From Enterococcus hirae ATCC 9790 (GTDB lineage Bacteria; Bacillota; Bacilli; Lactobacillales; Enterococcaceae): DNA of 64,000 nt. Numbering within the stretch: the stretch's first letter is position 1; each line of letters starts with the position of its first letter. The notes beneath the pieces were generated by a model. That model saw nothing but the letters and a program-made list of their open reading frames with translations. It did not search any database and was not told the DNA's origin. The translations under genes were made by a program, and so were the position numbers. Shown here piece after piece: positions 10,001 to 16,735 of the stretch. Where the stretch lies: positions 110,856-174,855 of the forward strand of contig NC_018081.1 in NCBI RefSeq assembly GCF_000271405.2, read 5' to 3'.

Positions 10001-13000
10001 AAATTTTATTTAAAAAATCGGTATTTTTTGCAAATAAACCCTTGATGTCTACTGGTGTCTCATTCCAAATTTTCAGTTTTTTTTCTGATTTAGAGAGAGT
10101 TTGTAAAAAATCATAGTTTTTAGCATTTAATTTTTTTATTTCAGGCTGGTAAGCATTCCACAATCCCAAATTAAATAGTGTTTCTGCCATTACTTCAGGA
10201 GTATTTGAATATAAAACTGCCTTTTTTTGTTCAAAATTAAGTTCATCCCATTTACCAGATGATTCCAATGCTTTATATACATTTACACTAAATTCATCTT
10301 GAAGGACTGCTTCTTTATCTTCCCAAGCCATTCCTCGCCACAAATCATTAGCAATTGCTGCTTCACCAATCATTTTTTTGGCATTACTATCTATATTTGC
10401 ATCATGCAAAACCATTTTCAGGTTATTCCATGTAGTAATGTTTTTAGAAGCTTCTTTAATTATTTCTGGAGCATTTGTTTTTACATTGCCCTCTTTATCA
10501 AGCAGCTCTAAAGAATTCCATTCCTTTGCTCCATCCGTTCCTTCTTTAGCTACCCATTTTAATGTATCGGCATTTTTCTTAGCATTTTCCGCTAACTTAT
10601 CAGCCATATAGCCAGCATTATCTAACAATTTTTGATTATCCTCAATAAGATATTGATTTGCTCCTACCGCATTTTCGATTAGCTCCCCTGTTGCCAAGTG
10701 GATTTTATCCGCTAACTCAGGATATTTTTGTACAATAGCTGCAATCTGACTGTCAAATCCCTCAGTTGTTGCATCATTAATTTTATCCCATTCAGCAAGA
10801 TATTTTTGAGCGAACTCACCGTCTAGATTATATCCCCATTCTTTCAGCCATTCTTCCTGTTCTTTTCTCATTTGGGCTGCATGCTTTTGAGAAGCGTATC
10901 TTTGTTCTCCTAAAGATTTAAGCCAGGTTTCTGCTTGTTCTTTACTAGCTTTAGATATATCACCAGTCATAGAATTTAATATAGCCTTACGTTGTTCAGC
11001 AGATATATCTAATGTATTAACATATTGTTCAGCTGTATTTTTTGAGAGATCACTAATCATCTGAGCTTCTGCGACGCTTATATCACGGTGTTCTCTTGAT
11101 GCCTTCTCTCTTATTTCTTTAATGCGCTCATTATTTTCTTTGATTTTTTCCAGAGCTGACTGGTTCATTGCTTTCTCATTTTCAACAATTTCTTTCATTG
11201 AATCAGTAACAGTTCCAGGCAAATTTTTTAGTAAATTATCTAATCCTTCAACTTTTTTAGTTAAACTAGATTCAATAGTAGCACCAATAATTTCAAAATT
11301 TTTGGCTATAGGTCCAGTATTTTGATTGAATCCTTGAACCATTAGACCAAATTGCCCTGAAGCTTCATTTGTTTTTACTTTTACAGTATCTAACGTACCA
11401 TCAACTTCTCTTCCTACATCAACGCCCCATTGTTTTACACGTTGAGAAGAGTTCCATGCTTCTTCTCCAAATCCTTTCCAAGCAGCGTACCCTAGAGCTA
11501 GAGTTCCTCCAACACCAACAATTCCAAGAAGAATTGGATTCAATCCTCCAAGTGCTGCTGTCATTGCTCCAATACCACTAGAACCTGCCGCTGAACTAGT
11601 AGCACTACCAAGAACAGTTGCTTTACCTGCAGTTTCTCCTAAGTTTTTAGCTAAATTGCCCAAACTAGCACTTCCATTAATAGAAACAGTGCTAAGAGAA
11701 TTTAAACCTTTTTCAGCTGCTTTCATTGCTGAACGTTTATTTAATTTTGCGTTTAAATCAACGAATGCTTGCCCAAAAGTTGAAATTTTAGAAGCTCCTG
11801 ATCCAGCAATTTTTAGAACTGGACCTACAGCTGCAGTCCACGCAATGAGTTTTACAATAGACTTTTGAACTTCAGGACTGGTATTTGAGAATGCTTTTGC
11901 AGCTGTACTTAATGTTTCAAGTAATGGTTTTGAAGCTTTTAGAGCATCTCTTAAAGCGTCTACGAATGGTCCACCCATATCGATAGCCATATCAACAACT
12001 TCATTCTTCAAGGCCTTCACTTTTGATTCAGTAGTCTCATAACGTTTGTTCGCTTCATCTGTTAAAGCAGTGTTTTTTTCCCAAGCTTTAGTTCCTCGTT
12101 TTATTGCACCTTCAAAAACACCACTTGCGTTAGCTGCACGTAATAAACTATCACGTAAACGTACTTCTTTTATCTCCATATCATTTAATACTTTAATAGC
12201 AGAAGTCCCATGCTTTTCGGCATTACCAAGCCCTTTTATGAATTCAATAATCGCTTGAGAAGGATTGCTCTTGAATAATTCAGCAAATTCATCTGATGTT
12301 CTACCTGTTACATCTGCAAAAGATGACAGACTTCCTGCTGATTTTTCAGTTTCTTCATACATTTTCTTTAAATCAGATGAAGTAAGTCCCATTTGTTTTG
12401 ATACTGCTTTTAACGATTTTCCTCCATCTCTCACAGCATTTACTAAATTAACCCACGGAACACCTTGTTTTTCTGCCATATTTTTCAGCTGATTAAAAGC
12501 TCCAACACCATTTTCAACTGCTAATTGCATTTGTATCATTACTTTAGAAAAAGCAGTTCCTCCAGCTTCAGCTTCAATACCTACAGAAGACAATGCCGCT
12601 GCAAAACTCATGATTTCAGCTTGACTCATTCCAACCTGTTTCCCTGCACCAGCCAAACGGAGTCCCATTTCTGTGATTTCTGACTCAGTAGTTGCTAGAT
12701 TATTCCCAAGATCAACAACCACAGCACCTAGTCGCTCAAAATCTTTTTGAGACATTTGTGTGATATTTGCAAATCTAGCAAAAGACGTCGCTGCAGTTTC
12801 TGCAGACATATTGGTAGATTCTCCTAAATCAATCATTGTTTTTGTAAAACTTACAACGTTGTCAGTTTGAATCCCTAATTGACCAGCTGCTTCTGCAACT
12901 CCTGCAATTTCCTCATGACTTGCTGGTAATTCTTTCGCCAAATCTCTAAGCCCTTTTTCCAAATCACTATAGGAGTAAACTACATTACCATTGGAATCTA

Positions 13001-13583
13001 CAATTTCGTCATTTGTTTTCTTTACCCCGGCAAATGCACTTTCCCATTTGACTGCCGCAGTTGTAACTGCAGTAACGGCTCCGGCAATCGGAATAGTCAC
13101 GCCATGTGTTAAGGAAGTGCCGATATTCTGTGCTGAATTTCCAGCTTTTTGCAGAACATCAGATGTCTTATTAATTACTCCAGTTATTCCTGTTGTTTTT
13201 GTTTGTAATTCTGCATATGCACCAATTGTTTGTTTAATCTGTGCTTCATAACTCGCTTGTCTAGCTGTTGCTTGATTTAATTGATTCGCATATTTGATAG
13301 TAGCTGATGTTGCTTTTCCATTTTCATCATAACTTTTTTTATATTTATCAGTTAATATTTCTATTTGCTTTTGATTAGCTTGTAGTACATTACCTAAGCC
13401 AGTATATTTTGCTTGCAATACGCCTAATTTATTTCCAGAAGCATCCATAACTTGCATTTGCGCCTTCATTGCTTTCATCTGGTAATTAACAGCATTTCTA
13501 GCACCAGTTAGTCCCCTAGTTAATTTAGAACTATTCAAGTTAAGATTGATAATTATATTACCGATTGGTTTTCCAGTAGTCAT
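7098..13583 (-). CDS. tail tape measure protein with M15-like and transglycosylase-like domains
   Basis: 2161 aa. Residues 1-650 hold the TP901-type tape-measure core (EEIAGVAEAAGQLGI, SFAAALSSVGIEAEAGGTAF). A hydrophobic segment lies near 680-710. Residues about 1060-1300 contain tandem repeats of about 31 aa built on (L/I)LA(D/N)N-D-L-K-(W)N. Two copies of an HPGG...NDQKGP...PKGR...VLNAT block follow. At about 1830-1925 is a D,D-peptidase-like zinc fold (SGYRPGDRYYHGKRQAIDLA and DGDHFDHIHL). At about 1930-2045 is a lysozyme-like transglycosylase domain (QMQTESNGNPKAINNWDSNA). It sets tail length and probably opens peptidoglycan during DNA entry. A GGAGG lies 8 bp before the ATG. Confidence 0.93.
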   Translation of the reverse strand: MTTGKPIGNIIINLNLNSSKLTRGLTGARNAVNYQMKAMKAQMQVMDASGNKLGVLQAKYTGLGNVLQANQKQIEILTDKYKKSYDENGKATSATIKYANQLNQATARQASYEAQIKQTIGAYAELQTKTTGITGVINKTSDVLQKAGNSAQNIGTSLTHGVTIPIAGAVTAVTTAAVKWESAFAGVKKTNDEIVDSNGNVVYSYSDLEKGLRDLAKELPASHEEIAGVAEAAGQLGIQTDNVVSFTKTMIDLGESTNMSAETAATSFARFANITQMSQKDFERLGAVVVDLGNNLATTESEITEMGLRLAGAGKQVGMSQAEIMSFAAALSSVGIEAEAGGTAFSKVMIQMQLAVENGVGAFNQLKNMAEKQGVPWVNLVNAVRDGGKSLKAVSKQMGLTSSDLKKMYEETEKSAGSLSSFADVTGRTSDEFAELFKSNPSQAIIEFIKGLGNAEKHGTSAIKVLNDMEIKEVRLRDSLLRAANASGVFEGAIKRGTKAWEKNTALTDEANKRYETTESKVKALKNEVVDMAIDMGGPFVDALRDALKASKPLLETLSTAAKAFSNTSPEVQKSIVKLIAWTAAVGPVLKIAGSGASKISTFGQAFVDLNAKLNKRSAMKAAEKGLNSLSTVSINGSASLGNLAKNLGETAGKATVLGSATSSAAGSSGIGAMTAALGGLNPILLGIVGVGGTLALGYAAWKGFGEEAWNSSQRVKQWGVDVGREVDGTLDTVKVKTNEASGQFGLMVQGFNQNTGPIAKNFEIIGATIESSLTKKVEGLDNLLKNLPGTVTDSMKEIVENEKAMNQSALEKIKENNERIKEIREKASREHRDISVAEAQMISDLSKNTAEQYVNTLDISAEQRKAILNSMTGDISKASKEQAETWLKSLGEQRYASQKHAAQMRKEQEEWLKEWGYNLDGEFAQKYLAEWDKINDATTEGFDSQIAAIVQKYPELADKIHLATGELIENAVGANQYLIEDNQKLLDNAGYMADKLAENAKKNADTLKWVAKEGTDGAKEWNSLELLDKEGNVKTNAPEIIKEASKNITTWNNLKMVLHDANIDSNAKKMIGEAAIANDLWRGMAWEDKEAVLQDEFSVNVYKALESSGKWDELNFEQKKAVLYSNTPEVMAETLFNLGLWNAYQPEIKKLNAKNYDFLQTLSKSEKKLKIWNETPVDIKGLFAKNTDFLNKIFSSEESLKRWNEIPNSEKELLANNIDFLTKILTSKETLDKWNQLPDLQKRILADNSDLLAKVFASEESWNAWKKLPDPVKRMLGDNIDILSKVRDGTISVGEYNKNVLPQLKKMLGDNTSLTSSVGDATEAVRYYNEKIIPAPKTLNAKTNALEVSSALDILNTSWDGLLKKSEKKVSIDFIGPMPNAKGTNFHPGGSALVNDQKGPIYEELIQLPTGQSFIPKGRNIVLDLPRGSKVLNATKTKRLIPKYADGVGNITAVSPVSNLDALILALNELVTALKAQMLNGQANSSDGALNKANIIESLLPEDIAEQSEQYSSIGVDWLNNLMNGWNSAVPQFTASETLFISNYQNALKLQNTPNYVQGVTWNKNLMNGWNSLYGVFIGRVNQLGNDSINNLRSKNGGFNAAGSFLMQSLINGINSMGSPLSSTMNSVANRMVGGIGKGVNGVISGVNYVLKEVESSKTIGNWAIPQYAKGTVGHPGGLAMINDQKGPVHEEYVQMPNGKGFIAKGRDLLVNLPKGTQVLNATLTKKLKKYINIPRYANGTNNFDLADLLDNENAVLKFLDGKVDYSNLTNLWLDMTKSGVKVMAKASNKFLQTKLSEFFTHGNFDGAVNANGVYQYLVDIAQRVMAKFPGLTVTSGYRPGDRYYHGKRQAIDLAYPGVSGDSRYTAAANYAFEKFPSKIAYVITNGRVRDRSGMSGTGASGQWTAWPDGDHFDHIHLNGLLGVGNIFKVGSSTGVERWRSVAIKALKMTGQYNSANLNALLHQMQTESNGNPKAINNWDSNAAAGIPSKGLMQVIDTTFRSYALPPYNKDIYDPLSNILASIRYTLSRYGSLLNGWRGVGYENGGWIMKDGLFRGGEGNKPEVVVPLTKKTRAIELVGEVLAFLSGKSKQIMRIGQNDNHSEELLALIKQQQQQHNEMMAILKAILGKDFIIKSSDIGKSANSYMGADLAKLRYINGGI

Positions 13584-13597
13584 AGTTATCCTCCTTC

Positions 13598-13780
13598 CTA
13601 TAATGATTTCAAGAAATCTTTCAAGTCCATTTCTTTCGGTTTTTCTTTGGCTTTTTCAGAACATACAATTTGAATCAAACGATTGAAATTAGTATTTTCA
13701 ATATCATTTATCGACCATCCAGACTGAACCAATTGCCTAAACAAATTCAATAAATCATTCTTTGCTTCTGTAGGACTTAC
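13598..13780 (-). CDS. tail assembly chaperone -1 frameshift extension (gpT-like part of gpGT)
   Basis: 60 codons (VSPTEAKNDLLNLFRQL to MDLKDFLKSL) in the -1 frame directly after the gpG stop, with no start codon or ribosome site of its own. A shift at A_AAA_AAG joins it to gpG and makes a 166-aa gpGT fusion. In lambda and most siphophages gpG and gpGT coat the tape measure and recruit tube subunits. The stop lies 15 bp before the tape measure ATG, the usual order. Confidence 0.9.
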   Translation of the reverse strand, partial: VSPTEAKNDLLNLFRQLVQSGWSINDIENTNFNRLIQIVCSEKAKEKPKEMDLKDFLKSL

Positions 13781-14097
13781 TTTTTTTCATCCGTTTCTGA
13801 TAAAGGATCGATTCCTAAAATATCTAAAATAGGTTGGTTCAAAGCACTAAAAGCTTCATCATTTGTCAAACCTTGTAAAATCGACTCGCGAGTAACTTCG
13901 TCACTGTTAAATAAAGAAATGTTAAATTCAACAAGTTCGTTAAATTGTTTAACTGCCGTAGTATTTTCTGCATACATACGTTCCTGACATTCTAAAGCAT
14001 CTAACACATCTCCAGCAGTTAAATTATTTTTTTCATGAACAACTTTTTTTCCATCTTTATCTTTTAAAACTAATTGAGTCTTATTTTTGATTGCCAT
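13777..14097 (-). CDS. tail assembly chaperone gpG-like
   Basis: 106 aa, mostly helical and acidic. It lies between the tail tube gene and the tape measure gene, the fixed place of the gpG/gpGT chaperones. The C-terminus DPLSETDEKK is encoded over the slippery A7G. By position and recoding signal this is the short chaperone form; sequence similarity between such chaperones is low, so the call rests on context. Confidence 0.85.
   Translation of the reverse strand: MAIKNKTQLVLKDKDGKKVVHEKNNLTAGDVLDALECQERMYAENTTAVKQFNELVEFNISLFNSDEVTRESILQGLTNDEAFSALNQPILDILGIDPLSETDEKK
13780..13786 (-). promoter_or_regulatory. -1 ribosomal frameshift site A_AAA_AAG (gpG/gpGT)
   Basis: On the minus strand the gpG reading frame ends GAT GAA AAA AAG TAA. 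The heptamer AAAAAAG is a canonical -1 slippery site placed immediately before the stop. The -1 frame is open for 61 codons from here. I see no strong stem-loop just downstream. Confidence 0.88.
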
Positions 14098-14124
14098 TTT
14101 TTTCTCTCCTTCATTAATTCAATC

Positions 14125-14164
14125 TAAAAAACAAAAAGAGAACTAAAAAACTAGTCCTCTTTTT
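14125..14164 (-). terminator. intrinsic terminator after tail tube gene
   Basis: A 13-bp stem (minus strand AAAAAGAGGACTA with TAGTTCTCTTTTT, one G-T pair) and a U-rich tail lie just past the stop of the tail-tube extension. It probably reduces transcription into gpG and the tape measure, leaving the tube gene most abundant. Confidence 0.75.
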
Positions 14165-14342
14165 GCACATTATTCACTAAATTTAATAGATCACTTTTTA
14201 ATGTAATGTCATTAAAACTAATATTATTTTCCGTTAGCCATGACTTAATTTCAGCAACCGTATTTTTTTCATTTGGTTTATCTTCTTTTTCAGCCCCGTC
14301 TATCTCCCTACTTTTCAAAGAAACATCAGGGCTTACTACTCC
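14151..14342 (-). CDS. HeH/LEM-like C-terminal extension of the tail tube protein (-1 frame)
   Basis: 63 codons in the -1 frame relative to the tail tube gene, starting at its 3' end. It has no ATG, GTG or Shine-Dalgarno of its own. It encodes an acidic linker (DGAEKEDKPNEKN) and a helix-extended-helix domain (TVAEIKSWLTENNISFNDIT). The domain closely resembles the one in the -1 frame after the capsid gene. A stop in the -1 frame (TAA at about 14359) limits the shift to about 20 nt, which include the run GCGGGGGAG before the stop. A downstream CCCT/AGGG plus TTTC/GAAA stem could help. I infer recoding; the exact shift codon is unproven. Confidence 0.72.
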   Translation of the reverse strand, partial: GVVSPDVSLKSREIDGAEKEDKPNEKNTVAEIKSWLTENNISFNDITLKSDLLNLVNNVQKED

Positions 14343-14920
14343 CCCGCTGGAAATGTTAATGCCTTAAGAGCTTTAATTGATTCTTGGTCAGATCCAATGT
14401 ATTTACCTACCGTTTGACCTTTAGCATCCCCTTCTGCATCGTTTGCAATTGCAGAAAATACATATTCTTCTGCTTCTGGTTCAAAAGCTTCATTTGTTAA
14501 TGTATTTAACTTCATAGATTCACGACTAAATCTCCCTTTAAATGCTGCCAGTAAAGCAGTTTCTCCACTTAAATCAGAAGATTCTAATAGTACTGCACAA
14601 TATGGTGGTTCAGTATCTTCTCCAATAAAACTAATTTTTTGTTCGTTAACCTTATAGCCCAAAATCTTATCATTGACATCTTCCGGTAAATCTAACAAAC
14701 CAAAATTAATACTTACATCCCCAGTTCCTTTTTGAGAAACGTAATAGGTAATATCAGAACCATGTACTTTAGTTGATTCTTTTGCTAATCCTGTAATTTC
14801 AGCTGAAACTGTCGCACCTTTATCTTGTTTCCCCTCAATTACGAACTGATTTTTTTCCGGAATTTTTCCGGTTTCGTCAAATACTCCAATAGTTAATCTT
14901 TTAAATCCTACAAATGACAT
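14336..14920 (-). CDS. major tail tube protein (phi13/TP901 family)
   Basis: 194 aa. MSFVGFKRLTIGVFDETGKI and the beta-rich body ending EPEAEEYVFSAIANDAEGDA are typical of siphophage tube proteins, which stack as hexameric rings. The 3' end reads CCA GCG GGG GAG TAG. The -1 frame continues into a HeH-like domain, so a longer minor form is predicted. The position between the connector genes and the chaperones is standard. A terminator follows the extension. Confidence 0.9.
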   Translation of the reverse strand: MSFVGFKRLTIGVFDETGKIPEKNQFVIEGKQDKGATVSAEITGLAKESTKVHGSDITYYVSQKGTGDVSINFGLLDLPEDVNDKILGYKVNEQKISFIGEDTEPPYCAVLLESSDLSGETALLAAFKGRFSRESMKLNTLTNEAFEPEAEEYVFSAIANDAEGDAKGQTVGKYIGSDQESIKALKALTFPAGE

Positions 14921-14977
14921 AATTTTTCCTCCTAAAATCTAATAAAAAAAAGACACAAAAATTTGCGCCTTAGTTCT

Positions 14978-15387
14978 CTAATATTTTGTATCATAAATTT
15001 TGGTGTTTCCTCGATATCTTCTGGCATCTACAAACCTATTTGTTTCTGCAAAATATTCATCAAGTCCTTGGCCACTTATTTGGCCAAATCCTATTTTTTT
15101 AATTCATTTTTTATTTCATATTGAATTTGTTTACATGTGATTCGATATGCAGACTCTACATCTATTTGAATTAAATATTCAACAGATAATTCTTTGTCGC
15201 TTCCATGATAAGCCTCATTTGGAACATCAACAGGTCTTATTGTGATAAATGGACCTGTTTTATCAGCTGTTTCTGGTTGTTGGTAAAATTTAATTCTTAG
15301 ACTTTTCATTTTCTCATTATAGGTCATAGAATAAATATACTCATTTGAAACCAATGCATCATATATAATATTCAACATATCATTCAT
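14978..15387 (-). CDS. DUF806-like tail completion protein, split at an A7 tract
   Basis: The visible frame (15091-15387) gives 98 aa (MNDMLNIIYDALVSNEYIYS onward) ending ELKK-stop. In the -1 frame after A_AAA_AAA at 15094-15100 the frame continues for 38 codons (IGFGQISGQGLDEYFAETNR, then RFVDARRYRG). This looks like the natural C-terminus of a tail-terminator or DUF806-type protein. With one more A the gene would be continuous at 136 aa. Either a one-base loss (real or an assembly error) or recoding explains it. The gene overlaps the upstream gp10-like gene by 4 bp. Confidence 0.75.
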
Positions 15388-15787
15388 AAATTCTTTTTGA
15401 CCTCCTCTGCAACTGTATTGAAATAAAGAGGTTCAGAATCTTTCAATGATTTAGTAATTACACCAAATCCTCTTGGTCTAATTTGTTTTCCATTTCTAGT
15501 ATATCCCCATTCGTTCAAATGGATAATCCTATATCTTTCATGTGGACCATTCCAACCTATTTTTGCATTGGCCTGATTATTTCTAAAAATAGCTTCTGTT
15601 TTAACCACTTCATCAATGGTATAACCTTTATCTTTAAAAACAAGCATATCTTTTTGTAGTCTTTTCTCTACTTGTTTTGCACCTGCATCTATCGCTTCTT
15701 TAGTAATAGCTCTTATTTTTCGACTACCTAGTTTTTTTCTAAATTTTTTAAAGTTTCTTGAACACCTTTAATTTCAACATCAGACAT
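15384..15787 (-). CDS. HK97 gp10-like head-tail protein, split at an A7 tract
   Basis: A start at 15787 gives MSDVEIKGVQETLKNLEKN then a stop. The -1 frame after A_AAA_AAC (15731-15737) continues KLGSRKIRAITKEAIDAGAK and runs without a break into the 87-aa part ending EPLYFNTVAEEVKKNL at 15384. One extra A gives a 134-aa gene, the normal length of gp10-family neck proteins. The heptamer is a strong slippery site, but recoding at codon 19 would be unusual, so a base loss is more likely. It lies between head closure and tail completion genes, as expected. Confidence 0.75.
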
Positions 15788-16130
15788 CATCAATCATTCC
15801 TAAAATAATAGTTATAAATCGATTTTCAGAAATATCGTTTCTGACATCTATAATGTTCCATTTCCCTTGAAGTCTATAATCCTCAATCTCAACATAATGT
15901 TTATTTGACGGAATATAAGAGCCACGAGTATCACGAATTACAACTGTTACAGCTTTTTTAGTTTCCTTACCATTCAGAATTTCCAAATCCTTTTTTGATG
16001 GATCATAAACTTCGGCACGAGCTTTATAAAGGACTACTTTTTCTTCATCTCCTGGTTCTGGACCTTTATGAGGTTGATATTCCCAAAAGCAAATAATCGT
16101 ATTCATCTTTCCAGTCCTACTTTTCCTCAT
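15780..16130 (-). CDS. head closure protein (head-tail adaptor)
   Basis: 116 aa. The beta-barrel pattern with EPGDEEKVVLYKARAEVYDP, KKAVTVVIRDTRGSYIPS and RLQGKWNIIDVRND matches the SPP1 gp16/HK97 gp7-type head completion family. Such proteins seal the portal-connector channel. It overlaps the connector gene upstream (14 bp) and the gp10-like gene downstream (8 bp). Confidence 0.85.
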   Translation of the reverse strand: MRKSRTGKMNTIICFWEYQPHKGPEPGDEEKVVLYKARAEVYDPSKKDLEILNGKETKKAVTVVIRDTRGSYIPSNKHYVEIEDYRLQGKWNIIDVRNDISENRFITIILGMIDDV

Positions 16131-16479
16131 TTGTTTCTTCCTCCTTAAAAACCTTATATTCCGCTTTTAATTGAAGAAGAAGAGAATTGAACCCCAAGTC
16201 ATATTCTCTAAGTACGCCATTTTGACTACTGGATTCAATAGTTGCCGAACCTGCATGATAATAATGGTCTGTTAATAGCAAAATACCTAAATTTAATAAA
16301 TCTATGGTTTCATTATCTTGCAAATAAAAAGAAGGCTTATCTTTTCCGATAGCCCCCTTTATATATGCAATTGCTGATCTAGCAGCTCGTATTATACCTA
16401 TATCATCATTTGAATAGTCTTCTCGGATAGCTTCTTTTATCTCTTGTAAATCTAATTCATCCCTTGGATTTAAAATCAT
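16117..16479 (-). CDS. head-tail connector protein (HK97 gp6-like)
   Basis: 120 aa, mainly alpha-helical (LDLQEIKEAIREDYSNDDIG, then ETIDLLNLGILLLTDHYYHA), fitting the gp6/gp15 connector family that docks onto the portal ring. It is the first gene after the capsid and its -1 extension. Order portal, protease, capsid, connector, closure, gp10-like, DUF806-like and tail tube is canonical. Confidence 0.83.
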   Translation of the reverse strand: MILNPRDELDLQEIKEAIREDYSNDDIGIIRAARSAIAYIKGAIGKDKPSFYLQDNETIDLLNLGILLLTDHYYHAGSATIESSSQNGVLREYDLGFNSLLLQLKAEYKVFKEEETNEEK

Positions 16480-16525
16480 TTACATTCACCTAACTTAAAT
16501 TAACGTAATTTTATTGATAATACGA

Positions 16526-16729
16526 TTATTCTTCTTTAGATTCTTCTAATAAAGCAATTAAATCTTCTCTTTTATCAGAAGATTTATAAGAAATATTTTT
16601 CTCGTCTAAAAAATGTTTTAATTCCGAAACTCTCAAAGAAGTAAAATCATTGTTATCTGTCAAATTCGATTTATCCCGCGAATTATGAGATATTTGTTCA
16701 GAATCCCCATCTGTTGATGGGGTTACGCT
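16526..16729 (-). CDS. HeH/LEM-like C-terminal extension of the major capsid protein (-1 frame)
   Basis: 67 codons in the -1 frame running from the end of the capsid gene, with no start codon or ribosome site of its own. A polar linker (SVTPSTDGDSEQISHNSRDK) leads to a helix-extended-helix domain (RVSELKHFLDEKNISYKSSD). The heptamer A_AAA_AAA and a perfect hairpin make -1 recoding likely. It would yield a capsid variant of about 445 aa. The domain matches the tail-tube extension, so both major structural proteins appear to carry the same optional tail. Confidence 0.82.
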   Translation of the reverse strand, partial: SVTPSTDGDSEQISHNSRDKSNLTDNNDFTSLRVSELKHFLDEKNISYKSSDKREDLIALLEESKEE

Positions 16730-16735
16730 TTTTTT
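16705..16735 (-). promoter_or_regulatory. -1 frameshift signal: A_AAA_AAA slippery site plus hairpin
   Basis: On the minus strand the capsid frame ends ATA AAA AAA GCG TAA. The heptamer AAAAAAA occupies 16729-16735. Six bases later a perfect 7-bp hairpin follows (CCCCATC, loop AACA, GATGGGG; stems 16716-16722 and 16705-16711). No U-tract follows, so it is not a terminator. Slippery heptamer, short spacer and GC-rich stem are the standard parts of a -1 frameshift signal. Confidence 0.82.

Noticed and set aside
16705..16722. Hairpin after the capsid stop as a transcription terminator
   Set aside because: No U-tract on either side, and it sits at the standard distance after a slippery heptamer.
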